Counted from the first letter of the stretch, positions 1-11,000 are shown. The stretch is 64,000 nt of DNA from Gambelia wislizenii (GCA_030847615.1 JAUMIR010000001.1:34037501-34101500), one strand, 5' to 3'. Numbers and translations are program-made. Notes: generated from the letters alone by a model not told the origin.

Positions 1-286
1 GGCTTCTAAATTCTGAACAGTATGTCGACCTTCATATTTCTTCCTCCTACCTACCTGAAGATGCTGAACCTATGTATTAATTATGCGCATGCTGTTTTGT
101 AAGTAAACTATCTTTTTATACTTTTAAAGAAGACTAAGCTTATTTTATTTCTCCGCTAGATATATCGTGTGTGGGGAGGAGGTGGCTGGCTTAATCTGTT
201 CCCAAAACTTCTGCTAAATGTAATTTTAACTTGTCTACTGAGATCACCAAAACTCAAATGTTTTAAATTTTCAATAGTGTCACCTT
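1..286. other. Unassigned AT-rich flank
   Basis: No coding frame, RNA gene or repeat that I recognise. The short open frames here lack any family motif. Confidence 0.5.
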
Positions 287-495
287 GATGCTGCCACACT
301 GCAGAAATAATCCAGTTTGACACCACTTTAACTATCATGGCTCCATCCTATGGAACCCCGAGATTGTAGTTTTCTGTGCCATCAGAGCTCTGTGACAGAG
401 AAGGCTAAATATCTCACAAATTTACAAATCCCAGATTCCATAGCATTGAGCCATGGCAGTTAAAGCCGTGTCAAAACTCTAGTGTGGCATCAGCC
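287..495. mobile_element. PIF/Harbinger-like palindromic MITE
   Basis: A non-autonomous DNA element of about 209 bp that is close to a palindrome. The left end reads ctgccacactgcagaaataa and the right end reads as its complement, ending gtgtggcatcagcc. The arms share the cores TTTGACACCACTTTAACT and CTCCATCCTATGGAA or their complements. It belongs to the same family as the copies at 35596-35830, 36061-36266 and 38987-39210. The superfamily is inferred from 3-bp TWA-like duplications at better-preserved copies. It has no coding capacity. Confidence 0.7.
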
Positions 496-1065
496 ATGAC
501 AGAATGTCTCTATTCCAAGAGATCATGCTCCTTGGAAGTAACCCCTCTACTTTTCAATGGGACCTGGGCTCTTGTCGGTGGTGTGCTTTCACATTGTTTC
601 CTACTTATGGTGGAGGCGTAGTCCAATAGACTGGCCCTCTCAACGGGGATTACCCCCAAATTAAGGATGGGTATATAGGAAGCCTTACATTTCCATCCAC
701 ACTGGAGGATTGTAGGATGGCACATGTAGGATCCACCTGCCTATGAGTTGAACTTCAAAGCCCTTAAATGCACAGCTTAGGAAAGTGAACTTTTTTTTTT
801 TTTACCATAGCCAACACAGGCAGTGGCTTTGACTCAAAGATGCCCTTAAAACAGGATTCCAGATAGACACACATGTGGGGTGGCTGGGATCCTACGCAAT
901 CCGCAGGCAAGCTGATCCTAAGTTTGTCTCTCTTTAAGCAAGTCATTTAAATGGAATTTCCTCCCAGGCATTAAACTGCAGACCTAGTGCTTTAAGACTC
1001 TCTTTCTCAGATATGGGAAAGGAGCTGTATGTAGGCTGTGAACAGCCTAAAGGGCAGAGAAATCA
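496..1065. other. Unassigned intergenic sequence
   Basis: No gene or recognised repeat. There is a poly-T run near 790-802. Confidence 0.4.
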
Positions 1066-1310
1066 AGCAGAGGCTTCCTTACTTCAGTCTAGGGCAAATG
1101 TATTAAAATGGCTCCCCAATTTTCTTTGGAACTTGTGCAGGCTCACTCAGGAGCAAATACCATTTATTCCAAAGGTTCTTACTCCCAAATAAATGGGCAG
1201 AGTCATGCCATGTGCCTTCAGGTCAACTCAAACTCCTGCTGTTCCTATCCTAGGGTTTGGTTGGCAAGATTTATTCAGAGGTTTGTCATTGCCTTCTTCT
1301 TAATGGGGAA
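1066..1310. repeat. Composite repeat, copy 1 (paired with 8961-9186)
   Basis: About 135 bp of unknown sequence (1066-1204), followed by the reversed tail of a tRNA-type SINE (1205-1305, with gtgccttcaggtc and ttggcaagatttattcag). The same two-part arrangement recurs at 8961-9186, including agaggcttccttactt and aaaggttcttactccca. In both places a copia element begins immediately or shortly downstream. I do not recognise the first part. Confidence 0.6.
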
Positions 1311-1338
1311 TGTTTAAAATTGGCACCAAAGAAATGGT

Positions 1339-1862
1339 TGGCTATATTCTCCTCTATGGTAAAAATAAGCAAAGTTAGCAGAATATCTCTTTAAAAGTAC
1401 ACAGCAGAAGCAAAGCAGTTCCAAATACACAAACAATTAGCAGCCATCCAACCCTATTGCCCCCCTTTCCTCTCCATGTCTAGCCAAAACAAAGTACCTC
1501 ACAGCAGTCTTAAAATCATATAAAAAGTACTTTATTCAGAAACATCTTGTGTAAAACTTCAATACACAGATAAAAGACTTGAAGATATGCAGGAATAACA
1601 AAAATATACACTGATAGCTACATCTCTAAGACAAAATATGCAAAAAGCCCCCTCTGAGGCATGTTGCCTCCAGGAGATCTTAATGGTGACTGGGCAGTGT
1701 GTCTTCCAAGAACAAAGAACTTCATGAAACCTCCATTTCTGGAAGACACACAGTAAACATCTCAGGCTACAACAGGAAAATACCTCACTATCTGTGTTAC
1801 ATTCAACCGAACTCTCTAACAGTAAACAATCCAGCATGTTAGATTGCCACTTACCTCCAACA
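1339..1862 (-). repeat. 3' LTR of copia A
   Basis: The right edge is ctccaaca, the complement of the TGTTGG start typical of copia LTRs. It aligns with 2806-3334, for example ttggctatattctc against ttggctgatattctc, and both share a block ending in aggaataacaaaa. The left edge is approximate. Confidence 0.7.
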
Positions 1863-1873
1863 CCCCCTCTCAA

Positions 1874-2763
1874 TCTAACATGTGCCCCATCTTGACACAT
1901 AGTCTTTGGAACGTTTCTCTCGGCGGTGGTTTCGTCAAAATATCAGCTGTCATCTCACTTGTTGGACAGTAGATCATCTTTACATGCCATCTGTCACCAG
2001 CTCACGAACAATGTGATACTAGTTTTAATATGCTTGTTCCGTGGCATCATTCTTTTGCCACTCTCAGACAACTTAATGCAACTCTGGTTGTCCTCAAACA
2101 CTAGGGTAGGTTTCTTCCCTGAAACACAAAAATCAGCAAACAATTTATCAAGCAACTGCAATTCATTAGAGGCCTGTGCCACAGAAATGTATTCTGCTTC
2201 AGTGGAGGAATGCACCACTATACTCTATTTACAGCTGGACCAAGAAATAGGCCCATTTCCATACAGGAACAGGTAACCACTGGGTGAACATGAATCACTG
2301 CTGGAACCAGCCCAATCAGAATCTCTAAAACAAGATTTGGGTCTGTGTTAGCTGGCAACTTCAACTGGAAATCTATAGTCCCTTTTAAATATCTTATGAC
2401 TCTTTTTACTGCAATTTACTCTCTTTTACATGGTGCATCAACTCTCTTGCTGAGAACTCCAATAGCGTAGGCTATGTCAGGTCTGGTGGTTGTGGCTACG
2501 TACTGCAGCTTTCCAATAGTTGTTTTGTACATCTTATTGTTTGGTACAGGTTCACTGTACTCATTAACTTTAACAAAGTCTGTTACCATAAGTGTAGCCA
2601 CATTGTGTGCATCTTGCATTCCTAGAGTCTCTAAAAGTTCAAAAATTATTTGGCTTTGACTTAGCAGGAAAGAACCATCTTCTTCTCTTTGAATCTGTAT
2701 CTTAGAGACAGAGGCATGTAGGATCAGATTGTGCTTGTACCCAGGGTGGTGCACAAAACACAT
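1874..2763 (-). pseudogene. Copia A RT C-terminus and RNase H remnant
   Basis: Fragments of a copia pol. Frame 2416-2763 carries the RT thumb signature (TIGKLQYVATTTRPDIAYAI, then GVLSKRV). Frame 1994-2218 carries RNase H with HSSTEAEY and EDNQSCIKLSES, and the region down to about 1900 encodes an eroded ADILTKP-like end. The frames are separated by stops and frameshifts. It would have copied retrotransposon RNA in cytoplasmic particles, but it lacks the RT catalytic core and cannot be functional. Confidence 0.8.
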
Positions 2764-2805
2764 GTCTTATTGGAGAATATCAATATGTGGTGCAAAAAAA
2801 CCCGT

Positions 2806-3334
2806 TGGCTGATATTCTCATCAGTATCAAAATAAGTAGAGTAAGCAGAGTATTTCTTTAAATATGCACAGTGAAATGGTTCCAAACAGACAGATAATTA
2901 ATAGCCAACCAGCCCTTTCGCACACACACCCACAGTCTAGCAAACAAAGAACAGTTCACAGCCTTCTTAAAAGTATGAAAAATATCGTTTACTCACGAAC
3001 ATCATGTGTAATACTTGAAACACAGGCTGAAGACTTGAAAATACATGAAGATAAGCAGGAATAACAAAAGCTACATTGATTGCTACATCTCTAAAAAACA
3101 AAATGTAAAGAGCTCCCTTGGAAGCATCCTTCGACTGCAATGTGTCCCCCAGACACATGGCAACTGCAATGTGTCCCCCAGACAAAGGCTTCAAAGAGGG
3201 CTCCTCACTGGAAGACACATTGTAAACTTCTCTTGTTACAAATGGGAAATTACCTAGACCCATGTTACATTCAACCTAACTCTCTCTATTCAGTAAACAA
3301 TCCGGCATGCTAGGTTGCTACATAAATTCCAATA
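2806..3334 (-). repeat. 5' LTR of copia A
   Basis: Pairs with 1339-1862. The right end is aattccaata, a decayed form of the usual caaca terminus. There is an internal tandem duplication of gcaatgtgtcccccagac around 3138-3185. Confidence 0.65.
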
Positions 3335-4042
3335 CGTCTGTCGGTAAGCCAAGTGGAGGAGGGCTAAGGTAGAGGACACTCTCTTGCGGAGACTGTGCCT
3401 CGCCTTAATGCGGTTGTGGATTAGGCTGAGAGGCAGAATTCCTCAAGCTCCTGTTTTGGCTCAGAGACCATTTTTTTGCTTGCTCTGAAGTACTCCTTAC
3501 GGACCTAAGATGACTCTAAGGCTGAGGCATCAACTTCTGTCAAAGCATCGATTTATTTCTTTGGGGGAGGGGGTCTTCCTTCTCTCAGCCACTGTGCCAG
3601 GTTATGAACTTGAACCCATCCTTCTCCTTCTGTCTGTTTTTGGGACTGGCTACGACGCTTCTCCCCTCCTCTCTCCCCTCCTGGGATGAAATCGATTCGA
3701 ATTCTCTTGCCCCCGGCCGCTTAGTCACACCAGAACCTGGGAGACATGCAAGAGACATGCGGTTTGCCTTCTGTGCCACACAGCACCCTGTCTTGTGTGT
3801 GTTTTTTAAATTATCGATTCTCGACTGAGTGCAATACCTGAGGGAGTGTGGCTAAGGACTACATGGCCTATTATACACAGCAGAATGCAGTTCCTTCCAT
3901 CAGGCACCCACACGCCCATGAAAGCGAGGTTGGCCATTTTTTAGAAGAAATGAAACCATCTCTTACATTCAGGTCGCTGAGCTTCCTGGTTTGTTCTCCT
4001 GCCATGTCTCTTAATCAGGCGCTAATATATAATCAGGCACTT
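3335..4042. other. Unassigned intergenic sequence
   Basis: No gene or repeat recognised. Overlapping short frames on both strands around 3585-3830 show no family motif. Confidence 0.4.
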
Positions 4043-4229
4043 GGAGCCAGCCTGGCGAAGTGATTTCAGTATTGGACTCTAGGGACCAGGGTTCGAATCT
4101 CCGCTCAGTCATGAAAACCCAGTGGGTGACCTTGGGCAAATCACACACTCTCAGCCTCAGAAAACCCCGTCATAAGTTTGCCTTAGAGTCGCCATAAGTC
4201 TTCGAAGACACACAACAGCAATAACAAAA
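4043..4229 (+). repeat. tRNA-derived SINE
   Basis: The B-box-like ggttcgaatctc sits in a tRNA-like head. It is followed by gtgaccttgggcaaatcac and the tail gtcgccataagtcttcgaag with cacaacagcaataac. This is the common tRNA-headed SINE of the window. Confidence 0.8.
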
Positions 4230-4231
4230 TA

Positions 4232-4490
4232 CAGTCAGCCCTCCACAATTGCGGGTTTCACTTTTGCGGATTTGATTATTTGCTGCCACTTCTGCTACTG
4301 TCCTATGCCATTTTTAATAGGGACTGCAAGATGTCTGGAGGGCATCCACAGTGGGTTTTTAAATCTGTGGATCATGCTTTTGTCTGTGTGTTAAATATGG
4401 TTTGGGGAACAGCTAGAGTTATCTGCGGTTTTCCCACTTTTTGCTAGGATCCTGCACCCCTAACCCCAGCAAATGTGGAGGAACAACTGG
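4232..4490. mobile_element. pogo/Tigger-like MITE
   Basis: Begins CAGTCAGCCCTCCAC and ends gtggaggaacaactg. It is flanked by TA on both sides (TA at 4230-4231 and 4491-4492), as expected for Tc1/mariner-group transposition. There is no transposase. It lies directly against the 3' end of the preceding SINE. Confidence 0.7.
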
Positions 4491-5339
4491 TATTTAGTGC
4501 CTGGTTAAATACGACCCCTCCAGAGTTAAACTAGGCTGAAGTTGATGCCTTTCTCCTACTTCCTAGTTCTTTATTTGGCGAAACTTCGAAACACATGTAC
4601 CCTCAAAACTGCTTTCATCTTTATTCATTTTCTTTCATCTTTATTCACTCACATTTCGTCTTTATCCAATTCATGAGGTTTGAACGACCGCACCAGCCAT
4701 GTCCAGTTTTCATCTTTATTCTCTCCCCTCCTACCCCCATTCATTCATTTCGTCTTTATTCATCTGAGTGGTTTCTCTTTATTTCGAAGTTTCGCGCTAA
4801 TAAGAAACCGGGAATACGGAACCAACCCCCTTAAAGTTAATCGCTGTGAAATCCAGAGGATTTTCGCTACATAGACCAGCAACCTGGAACTTAATTGTGT
4901 TTACTCGAGAGTAAACTCTGGGAATCGGTGCTCCTGCTAGGCTTCTTCCCGAGGAAGTGGCGATAAGAGCATTTTGATCCGAAATGAAGGAAGAGCAGTG
5001 CTCAGAGGAGGGGGTTGTGCAGCTATTATTGGACTGCAACTCCCACCATCCCTAGCCATCATCGCCAATGCAGTCCAACTAAGTCTGGAGGGCCGCATGG
5101 TTCCCAGCCCAGATTAGCCTGGTGACAGAGGAGACGCTGCCGGAGACAAGCAGATAGGTAGCTATAATTTAAAGTTTTAATTAAATGATATGTATCGATT
5201 CTTTTCCGGAGGCATTCCCATCATTTCTCTCTTTCTGTCTCTCTCTCTCACACACACACACGCTGACACCGTAACACGTAACAAGAGCTGGAAACACAGA
5301 GAAATCCACAAAATGCAGAGTGCCTGAAATCCCCTGAAT
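4491..5339. other. Unassigned, AT-rich then simple repeats
   Basis: 4600-4800 is rich in ctttattcat-like motifs. A CT/CA microsatellite lies at 5226-5263. No gene seen. Confidence 0.4.
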
Positions 5340-5725
5340 AAATTCTATGCTCTACATCAGAGACCAGAGGTATCTTATATAATTCCCAGGTATTTATATA
5401 CCTCCTCGGGCCGCCTGCATAGGTCGCTCAGACGCGCACCAATAAAGCAGGATGTGTTTAATCAATCAAAGAAGACCGATAGGACTGACCATCACTTTCC
5501 CCCTCCTGCCCCCCTCCCCCGCAGCCCCCTGCCCCCAAAGTCCCCAACCTTGGGAAGGCGGCTCCAATTAGCGGGCTGCGCCAGATTGCTCCTGGAAGAG
5601 AAGGCGGCTGAGAGAGCGAGGGGGAGAGAAAGACCCCTCCATGTCTCCATGTTCCCCAGATACTTTGCTAGTGCAATTTTCAAGGGGACGCTACAAAGGC
5701 AATCAAGGGTGGCCCCATTAACCTA
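5340..5725. promoter_or_regulatory. Repeat-poor candidate conserved element
   Basis: A block without recognisable repeats that contains homeodomain-like and AT-rich motifs (gtgtttaatcaatcaaag, ctccaattagcgggc) inside a locally GC-rich sequence. Calling it regulatory is inference. Conservation cannot be tested here. Confidence 0.25.
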
Positions 5726-6007
5726 GAGGCTATCGGGTTGCCAGAAAGGCCAGTGGAGAGACTGTTGCGTCCGGGAGAGAAGCTAAGTGCCCCCGTGCCA
5801 GAGTCCCTCCTGGCTGGTTTTCGGCTGCCGGTGTGGCTGTTTTCCACCCACTACCAGCCAGCCGCCTTTCACCCCCTGAACGACCCTCCCTCCCCTCCCC
5901 TCCCCTCCCCTCCCCTCCCAGGTATCCCGACACACAACTGAAGGAGGACCCCTGACCCCTGCTCCTCAAATCCAGCTCAGGAAGGATGCTTGGGTTTGAC
6001 AGCCGTT
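5726..6007. other. GC-rich stretch with (CCCCT)n
   Basis: Contains a short CCCCT tandem run at 5887-5918. No gene is supported. Confidence 0.4.
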
Positions 6008-6232
6008 CACCATGCCTTGGACTATGACTCTGGAGACCTGGGTTCGAATCCCTGCTCGGGCATGGAAACCCACTGAGTGACCTTGGGCAAGTCGCACTCT
6101 CTCAGCCTCAGAGGAAGGCAAAAGCAAACCCCCTCGGAACAAAGCTTGCCAAGAAAACCGCTATGATAGGTTCTCCTTAGGGTCGCCGTAAGTCGGAGAC
6201 GACTTGAAAGCACACAAACAGCAACAATAACA
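6008..6232 (+). repeat. tRNA-derived SINE, near full length
   Basis: Head with gggttcgaatccctgctcgg, body gtgaccttgggcaagtcgca, then cttgccaagaaaaccgctat and the tail gtcgccgtaagtcggagacg. It ends in a cagcaacaataac run. A good reference copy of the family. Confidence 0.85.
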
Positions 6233-7816
6233 GGGGCTGGTTTAGAAGTTAACTGGCGGCTCACAAGTATGACTCTCAAGTAAGCGCACTTAGAACCTCC
6301 ATCCCCAAAAGCAGCCATTCGCCCACAGGGAGTCGTTCCTGAAAATGCAATGTGCTGCTCAGTAACTACTCCTATAGAAAGGCAGGAAAGTATTCTTACG
6401 CTGTAATTCTAGGCTCTCCGGCAGCGCGATCCTATAAATATGCACCGTACTCAGGACTAAGTCCCATTGCAGTCTATGGGCCTCATCCCCAGTCAAGCGG
6501 GAATGATGATGGCAACCTTAACTGGTAAGTAGACACCGTAGGACCTAAGGCTGAGTAAACAGGTGTAGGATGGGACCGAAAAACTCTGGGCAGAATCCGG
6601 CTAAAGCAGGGCGAGAATTGGGCGGCTGTTATTGGACTGCAGCTCCCAGCATTCCACACCATTGGCTAGGCTGGTAGAGCTAACGGGAGTTGCAGTCCGC
6701 AATCACTTGAGGATCGCGCAATTCCTACCCGAAGATAAGTGAAAGAAGTGAGCGCCCCACTGAATTTAACGGGGTTGGGTGGATTTGAGTGTCCCAGTCC
6801 GATCCCCTCTAGTATCTGCAGGTTTACTTGGAAATAACCCCACTTTGTTAATTAGAGCTTTCTTTAAAAAAAAAAAAAACGCTAAGGAAAGATGTAGAAT
6901 AAACCTGGAACGTTTCAGAATCCTATTGAAGCAGACAGTTTACCTTTTTTATCTTAGTTCTTTGTAAAAAAAAATGAAAAGCTCCAGGTTTGGAAAAACC
7001 AAAGCAAGACTACCGAACCACATCCAAAATAAGGATGTCCTAAAGCCAAACCAAAGGATCCCGCCTTCTCTTGTCCTTGTGCTTCCCTACTAGACTAGAG
7101 GACTTTCCCATATAGAGGCGAAGCAATGGAGCCGCTTTTAAACCCAGACAGCTCCTCAGTCCTCCCACTTTAGAGGATACATAGCAGGGAGAGGAGGGGG
7201 AATGAAATTCGGCTGGTATTTCCTCTCCTTCAGAAAGTGTGCCATAGATTTTTGATCTATGCAATTCGTGGGGTCCATCCGTCTCAGGCAGTCTGTATAG
7301 GATCGCGCACATTAATTTGTTATGGGATGACACAGCCAAATCCTAGGCAATCTGGGTAGGATCCCGCAGCCTTAAATCTGCCCAGTGAAAAGCAGAGGGA
7401 AGAGATACACACAAAGTGCTTCAGTTCAACTAGACGGCGCTGGGACAGTTTCAGATTGCTTCTTTCTGCGCGGGTAGACGCTGGATTTTGGGAGGAGAAA
7501 GCTGTCAGAAGGGCTTAACCCAAGACACGGGGCTCTTAGCCTTTGGGGAACCCCATCCGGGACATTTGGGCTCGAAGTAAGGTCTTAATTCTATGCTGTT
7601 CACTGGCAAGTGGGCTTTTATGGACTGTAGCCTGACTCCGGTAAGAATGCAGTCCTACGATGTATTCCACTAAATTCTTGGGGCCTGCTCGCAAATAAGA
7701 GGGCGTGGAACTGCTGGGGCCAAATTTCACTTAGTAAACAGTGAAAGGTACATTTAAAAAAAAAATCCGTACTATTCCTCACCACTGAAATCGCTGAAAC
7801 AACGTCCTGACATCGC
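6233..7816. other. Unassigned intergenic sequence
   Basis: Around 6428-6500 there is a copy of the short repeat with actcaggactaagtcccatt. The rest shows no gene or repeat I can name. Confidence 0.4.
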
Positions 7817-8060
7817 ATAGAATCACAGAGTAGGAAGAGACCACAAGGGCCATCTAGTCCAACCCCTGCCTTCAGGAATTCACAAAAGAAGCATTCCGGA
7901 AGATGACCATCCAGCCTCTATTTTAAAACCGCCAAAGGAGGAGACTCCACCACACTCCAAGCAAGTGCATTCCACTGCCAAATAGGTCTTACTATCAGGA
8001 AATGCCTCCTAATGTTTAGGTGGAATCTCTTTTCCTGTTTACTCAGTCCTCTTGAGCTCA
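7817..8060 (-). mobile_element. CR1 LINE 3' fragment
   Basis: The + strand reads atagaatcacagagtagg, ggccatctagtccaacccc, ccatccagcctct and ggtggaatctctt. This is the complement of a CR1 3' end with its (ATTCTATGAT)n-type terminus. It is 5'-truncated and has no intact ORF. Confidence 0.8.
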
Positions 8061-8852
8061 CTGAAGCTACTCTGGTGGGCTCATCAACCGGGAGCAAGTC
8101 CATTCCTCCAGACCTTCTTGGAACAATACCTTCCAGCATCCCTCACCATTGGGCTATGGTGGCTGGGGCTGCTGGGAGTTAGAGTCCAACAACACCTCTG
8201 GAGGGTTGCCCTATTCCCACACCTAGCTTAGGGTGGTAGCTGCAGTGCGTTCAACGCCGGGAACGGGTGGGAAGTAAGTCCCCCCGAATTCAGCGGGGCT
8301 TACTCCCAGGTCAATGGGCTTAGGATCGGGCCTCAGTTTGTCCTAGGCGTCTCAGCTCCTTTCCAGAAAAAAAGTACCACTCTATTTAAATAAATAAATA
8401 AATAAATAAACCTAAATAAATGGATGCGGGGATAAAAACCCGTCTCATTCTGCCGCAGATTGCAACCCTCCCAGCCTCATGAATCGAATTACAATTTTCT
8501 ACCCGCTCCCCATAACAACTCAGCCCAGCACGGTATTTGCTTTCAAGCCAAGTTTGTTAGCATAATTGAGTTAGCCGCTACCTTATCTGAAATCTTCCCC
8601 CACCCCACGCTTTGCTTCTCTCGCTCTGCCTCCCTGGCAAAAATGGGGAGGAGGGAGCAAAGCCCACGGCAGAGAAAGCGTCGAAAGCAAGGGAGGACGG
8701 TGGACGATAGGAAGGGCAGTGTGGCCAATGCGGGATGACGCCGAAGAGGCAGAGCCAACTAATTCTGGTTTGTTGGCTCTCCTGCGACAAGAATGCATTT
8801 CTTTTCTTGTAGCCTTCAAATCAACTACTGCGGGCGACCTTGGCCACTGGTT
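8061..8852. other. Unassigned, with (AAAT)n
   Basis: An (AAAT)n microsatellite lies at about 8386-8415. A short ctcccaggtcaatgggctta repeat unit lies near 8280-8330. No gene is supported. Confidence 0.4.
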
Positions 8853-8958
8853 GTTATGTGCCTAGAACCCCCTCGCCCACTTATGGCGAACCCATCACGG
8901 GGCTTTCTTGTCAAGATTTACTTAGAGGGGGCTCGTCATTGCTACTCTCTAAGGCTAA
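8853..8958 (-). repeat. tRNA-type SINE tail fragment
   Basis: The reversed tail contains cttatggcgaacccatcac, ttcttgtcaagatttac and a decayed cctctgaggctga block. The head is absent. Confidence 0.6.
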
Positions 8959-8960
8959 TA

Positions 8961-9186
8961 GAGGCTTCCTTACTTTGGTACAGGGTAGATTGATTCAAAT
9001 GGTTTCTCAGCCTCCCTTAGAACTGGCGCACCCTCATTCAGGGCTAAATACCACTCATTTCAAAGGTTCTTACTCCCAGGTAAATGGGCAGCGTTGTGTA
9101 TGTTATGTGCCTTCACGTCGATTCCAACCTACCCTATGCCCATCCCAGGGTTTTCTTGCCAAGATTTATTCCAAGAAGGTTGGCCA
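8961..9186. repeat. Composite repeat, copy 2 (paired with 1066-1310)
   Basis: Matches 1066-1310: agaggcttccttacttt, then aaaggttcttactcccag and taaatgggcag. From 9094 it continues into a reversed tRNA-type SINE that is cut at 9186 by copia B and resumes at 12925. Confidence 0.65.
9094..9186 (-). repeat. SINE, part 1, split by copia B
   Basis: The reversed SINE tail (gtgccttcacgtcgattcc, ttcttgccaagatttattcc) runs into the 5-bp target duplication GGCCA at 9182-9186. The other part is 12925-13015. Confidence 0.8.
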
Positions 9187-9982
9187 TGTTGGAAGTGAGG
9201 AAGCAGCAATGCTTGTTTACAACTCTCTCTGTGTGTCCTTGATATGTGTTTACTTCCTGCTTGGATGTGGAGGTCACTTCCTCCCCTTTGCTTGAGAAGT
9301 TTTAGTGTTTTACAACCCTTTGTCTCTGAAGCAAGATGCTAGTAACCATCATGCATGCATGAGAGTCAACCTTATGGACTCTTTTACCAAAGTCAGATAA
9401 CTATCTCTTATCTATTTTTTTCCCTATCAAAGTTGTATTCTCTGCCATAATAAACATAAGACTGCTTTATAAGTTACTGGAGCATCCTGCATTTTTAATC
9501 TCCTGCTTTGTACCAGAAGCTCATGTTGCACTGGGGCTCTGCTGCAATCTGCTCAATATATATATATATAACTCTATTGGATATGTTGCCTTTCCCAGTG
9601 TGCTGATTGGCTGCTCAGGAAACACACTCAGCCCACACCCAACCAATCACCACACACATGCAAATTCCCTCTCCACCTCACAATGCACTCCTATCACTCA
9701 ATCTGTAGGCCATATTAGGACTCAGACAGTCAACTGGTGGTGGTGACAAGCCACCTGCGATGGGACCCAGGCGGTCAACTGGTAGTGGTGGTGGTGGCAG
9801 GGCAACAGAGTGAGTCACTCTCAGCAATTCCAGGAATAGTGTGGAACGCTGAGAAGGGAGAAGAGGAATTTAAATCCACCAGCCTACCTTACAGGGTTGT
9901 TGTGAGGTCTACCAGGAGTTTTGGGGGGAGTTTTTTTTAATGTCATATGGTACTACAGCTAGTATATAACAAAATAGCCTCC
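9187..9982 (+). repeat. 5' LTR of copia B with a 390-bp insert
   Basis: Aligns to 12543-12924 across tgtttacttcctgcttg and ctgctgcaatctgctcaata. Without the insert (9573-9962) and one duplication it is about 398 bp, close to the 382-bp 3' LTR. The end is decayed (cctcc in place of cctaca). Confidence 0.88.
9573..9962. mobile_element. Unclassified 390-bp insert in the LTR
   Basis: Starts TCTATTGGATATG and ends TACTACAGCTAG. It is flanked by the 8-bp direct repeat TATATAAC (9565-9572 and 9963-9970). The 3' LTR has the uninterrupted site. An 8-bp duplication would suit hAT, but the ends are poor inverted repeats. The TC...CTAG ends also recall Helitrons, which make no duplication. The site is a TA-rich run, so the repeat may partly be chance. 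No ORF of a known transposase. Confidence 0.6.
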
Positions 9983-9996
9983 GGTTATGGGCCCAG
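9983..9996 (+). promoter_or_regulatory. Primer-binding site of copia B
   Basis: GGTTATGGGCCCAG lies directly after the LTR. It complements the anticodon stem-loop region of initiator tRNA-Met (CTGGGCCCATAACC), the same internal half-tRNA site used by Drosophila copia. The identical 14-mer occurs in copia C. Confidence 0.85.
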
Positions 9997-10054
9997 TCTT
10001 ATGCCCCAAATACTTTGCTAGTGCATTTTTAAAATTTTTAATGAGATTTTAAAA

Positions 10055-10081
10055 TGTGTGTGTGTGTGTGTGTGTGTGTGT
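10055..10081. repeat. (GT)n microsatellite
   Basis: A GT dinucleotide run in the untranslated leader of copia B, just upstream of gag. Confidence 0.9.
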
Positions 10082-10093
10082 CACTAAGCAGAG

Positions 10094-10870
10094 ATGGTTC
10101 GAGCTAGCACAAATGGGCATGCTTTGATTCCCAAACTGCAAGAGGACAATTTCCATGCATGGCTCATCAGAGTTGAGCCTCAAATGGCAGAAGAAGGGAT
10201 TTTTGATGCTCTGGAGACACTGAGACCAGCAGAGGGAGAAGAAAACATCACCAGGTGGGACTACAAGAACTGTAAAACAAAAGTCTAATAATTCAGTGTT
10301 TGGGAGATGCCCATCTGATTCATATAAAGAATGAAAGATCTGCTAAGAACATGATTCAATCCTTAAAAGATTTATTTGAGCAAACTCATCTGCAGGATCA
10401 AATTGAATTATACAGAGCATTATTTGCCTTACAGCTAAAGGCTGGTGATGATCCTGTGAAACATATGGAAATGATCCTGTCTTTAATGGATAACTTAGCT
10501 ATAGGAGGGGGTGAACTTAATAATCAACAAAAGATTGGAGTTTTGATGGGATCTCTACCAAAAGATTTTTCTCTCTTTATTTCTGGGATTAATGTGCTTA
10601 CAGACCCATTGTTTAAGGATGTTATGACTAAGTTTAGAAGAGAAGCTCAACAGAAGTCTCTGTGTGAAATGAGACTTCACATAGAGTCTCACCATCTGGT
10701 TCAAATTACACTGCCATAGAGCAACAAAAGAAAGGGACATTTGCATCTCAAGTAGCCAGAGCTCAGCAGCCAATGAGAGATGCAGATGTTATGATTGTGG
10801 CAAGAGGGGGCATCTCCAGAGGAACTGTGTAGCCAATAGGAAACTTGAAAAATCACCCAATGGTAGCTCT
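10094..10870 (+). pseudogene. Copia B gag with CCHC zinc knuckle
   Basis: Gag coats retrotransposon RNA in virus-like particles. The first frame starts at 10094 with the copia-type opening (IPKLQEDNFHAWLIRVE) and is stopped near 10288. The second frame, 10300-10719, carries the body (NMIQSLKDLFEQTHLQDQIE and LYRALFALQL). The zinc knuckle CYDCGKRGHLQRNC (CX2CX4HX4C) is encoded at 10787-10828 in a further frame. At least two breaks separate the parts, so no intact Gag can be made. Confidence 0.85.
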
Positions 10871-11000
10871 CACTTTTAAAAAAGGCAGTTTACAAGGCAC
10901 CCAGAAGAGGAACACATGAAAATGATTCAAGTCACACTCATTCACATGGTCCTCACAATTATAAGAGTTTTACAGCAACCCAGAATCAGTCTAATGATGA

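Larger units (their letters stand above)
1339..3334 (-). mobile_element. Ty1/copia retrotransposon A, internally deleted
   Basis: A minus-strand copia element with both LTRs (1339-1862 and 2806-3334) and only about 940 bp of internal DNA. That DNA keeps the end of reverse transcriptase and RNase H. Gag, protease, integrase and most of RT are missing, and no primer-binding site is visible next to the right LTR. The polypurine tract reads as ccccctctcaa (1863-1873) on the + strand, directly abutting the LTR end ctccaaca. LTR sequence is related to the LTRs of elements at 43589-44130 and 49597-50132. No clear target duplication was found. Confidence 0.8.

Noticed and set aside
6022..6130. tRNA-like sequence as a functional tRNA gene
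   Set aside because: The B-box and head belong to a SINE repeated about fifteen times here. No intact cloverleaf or discriminator end.
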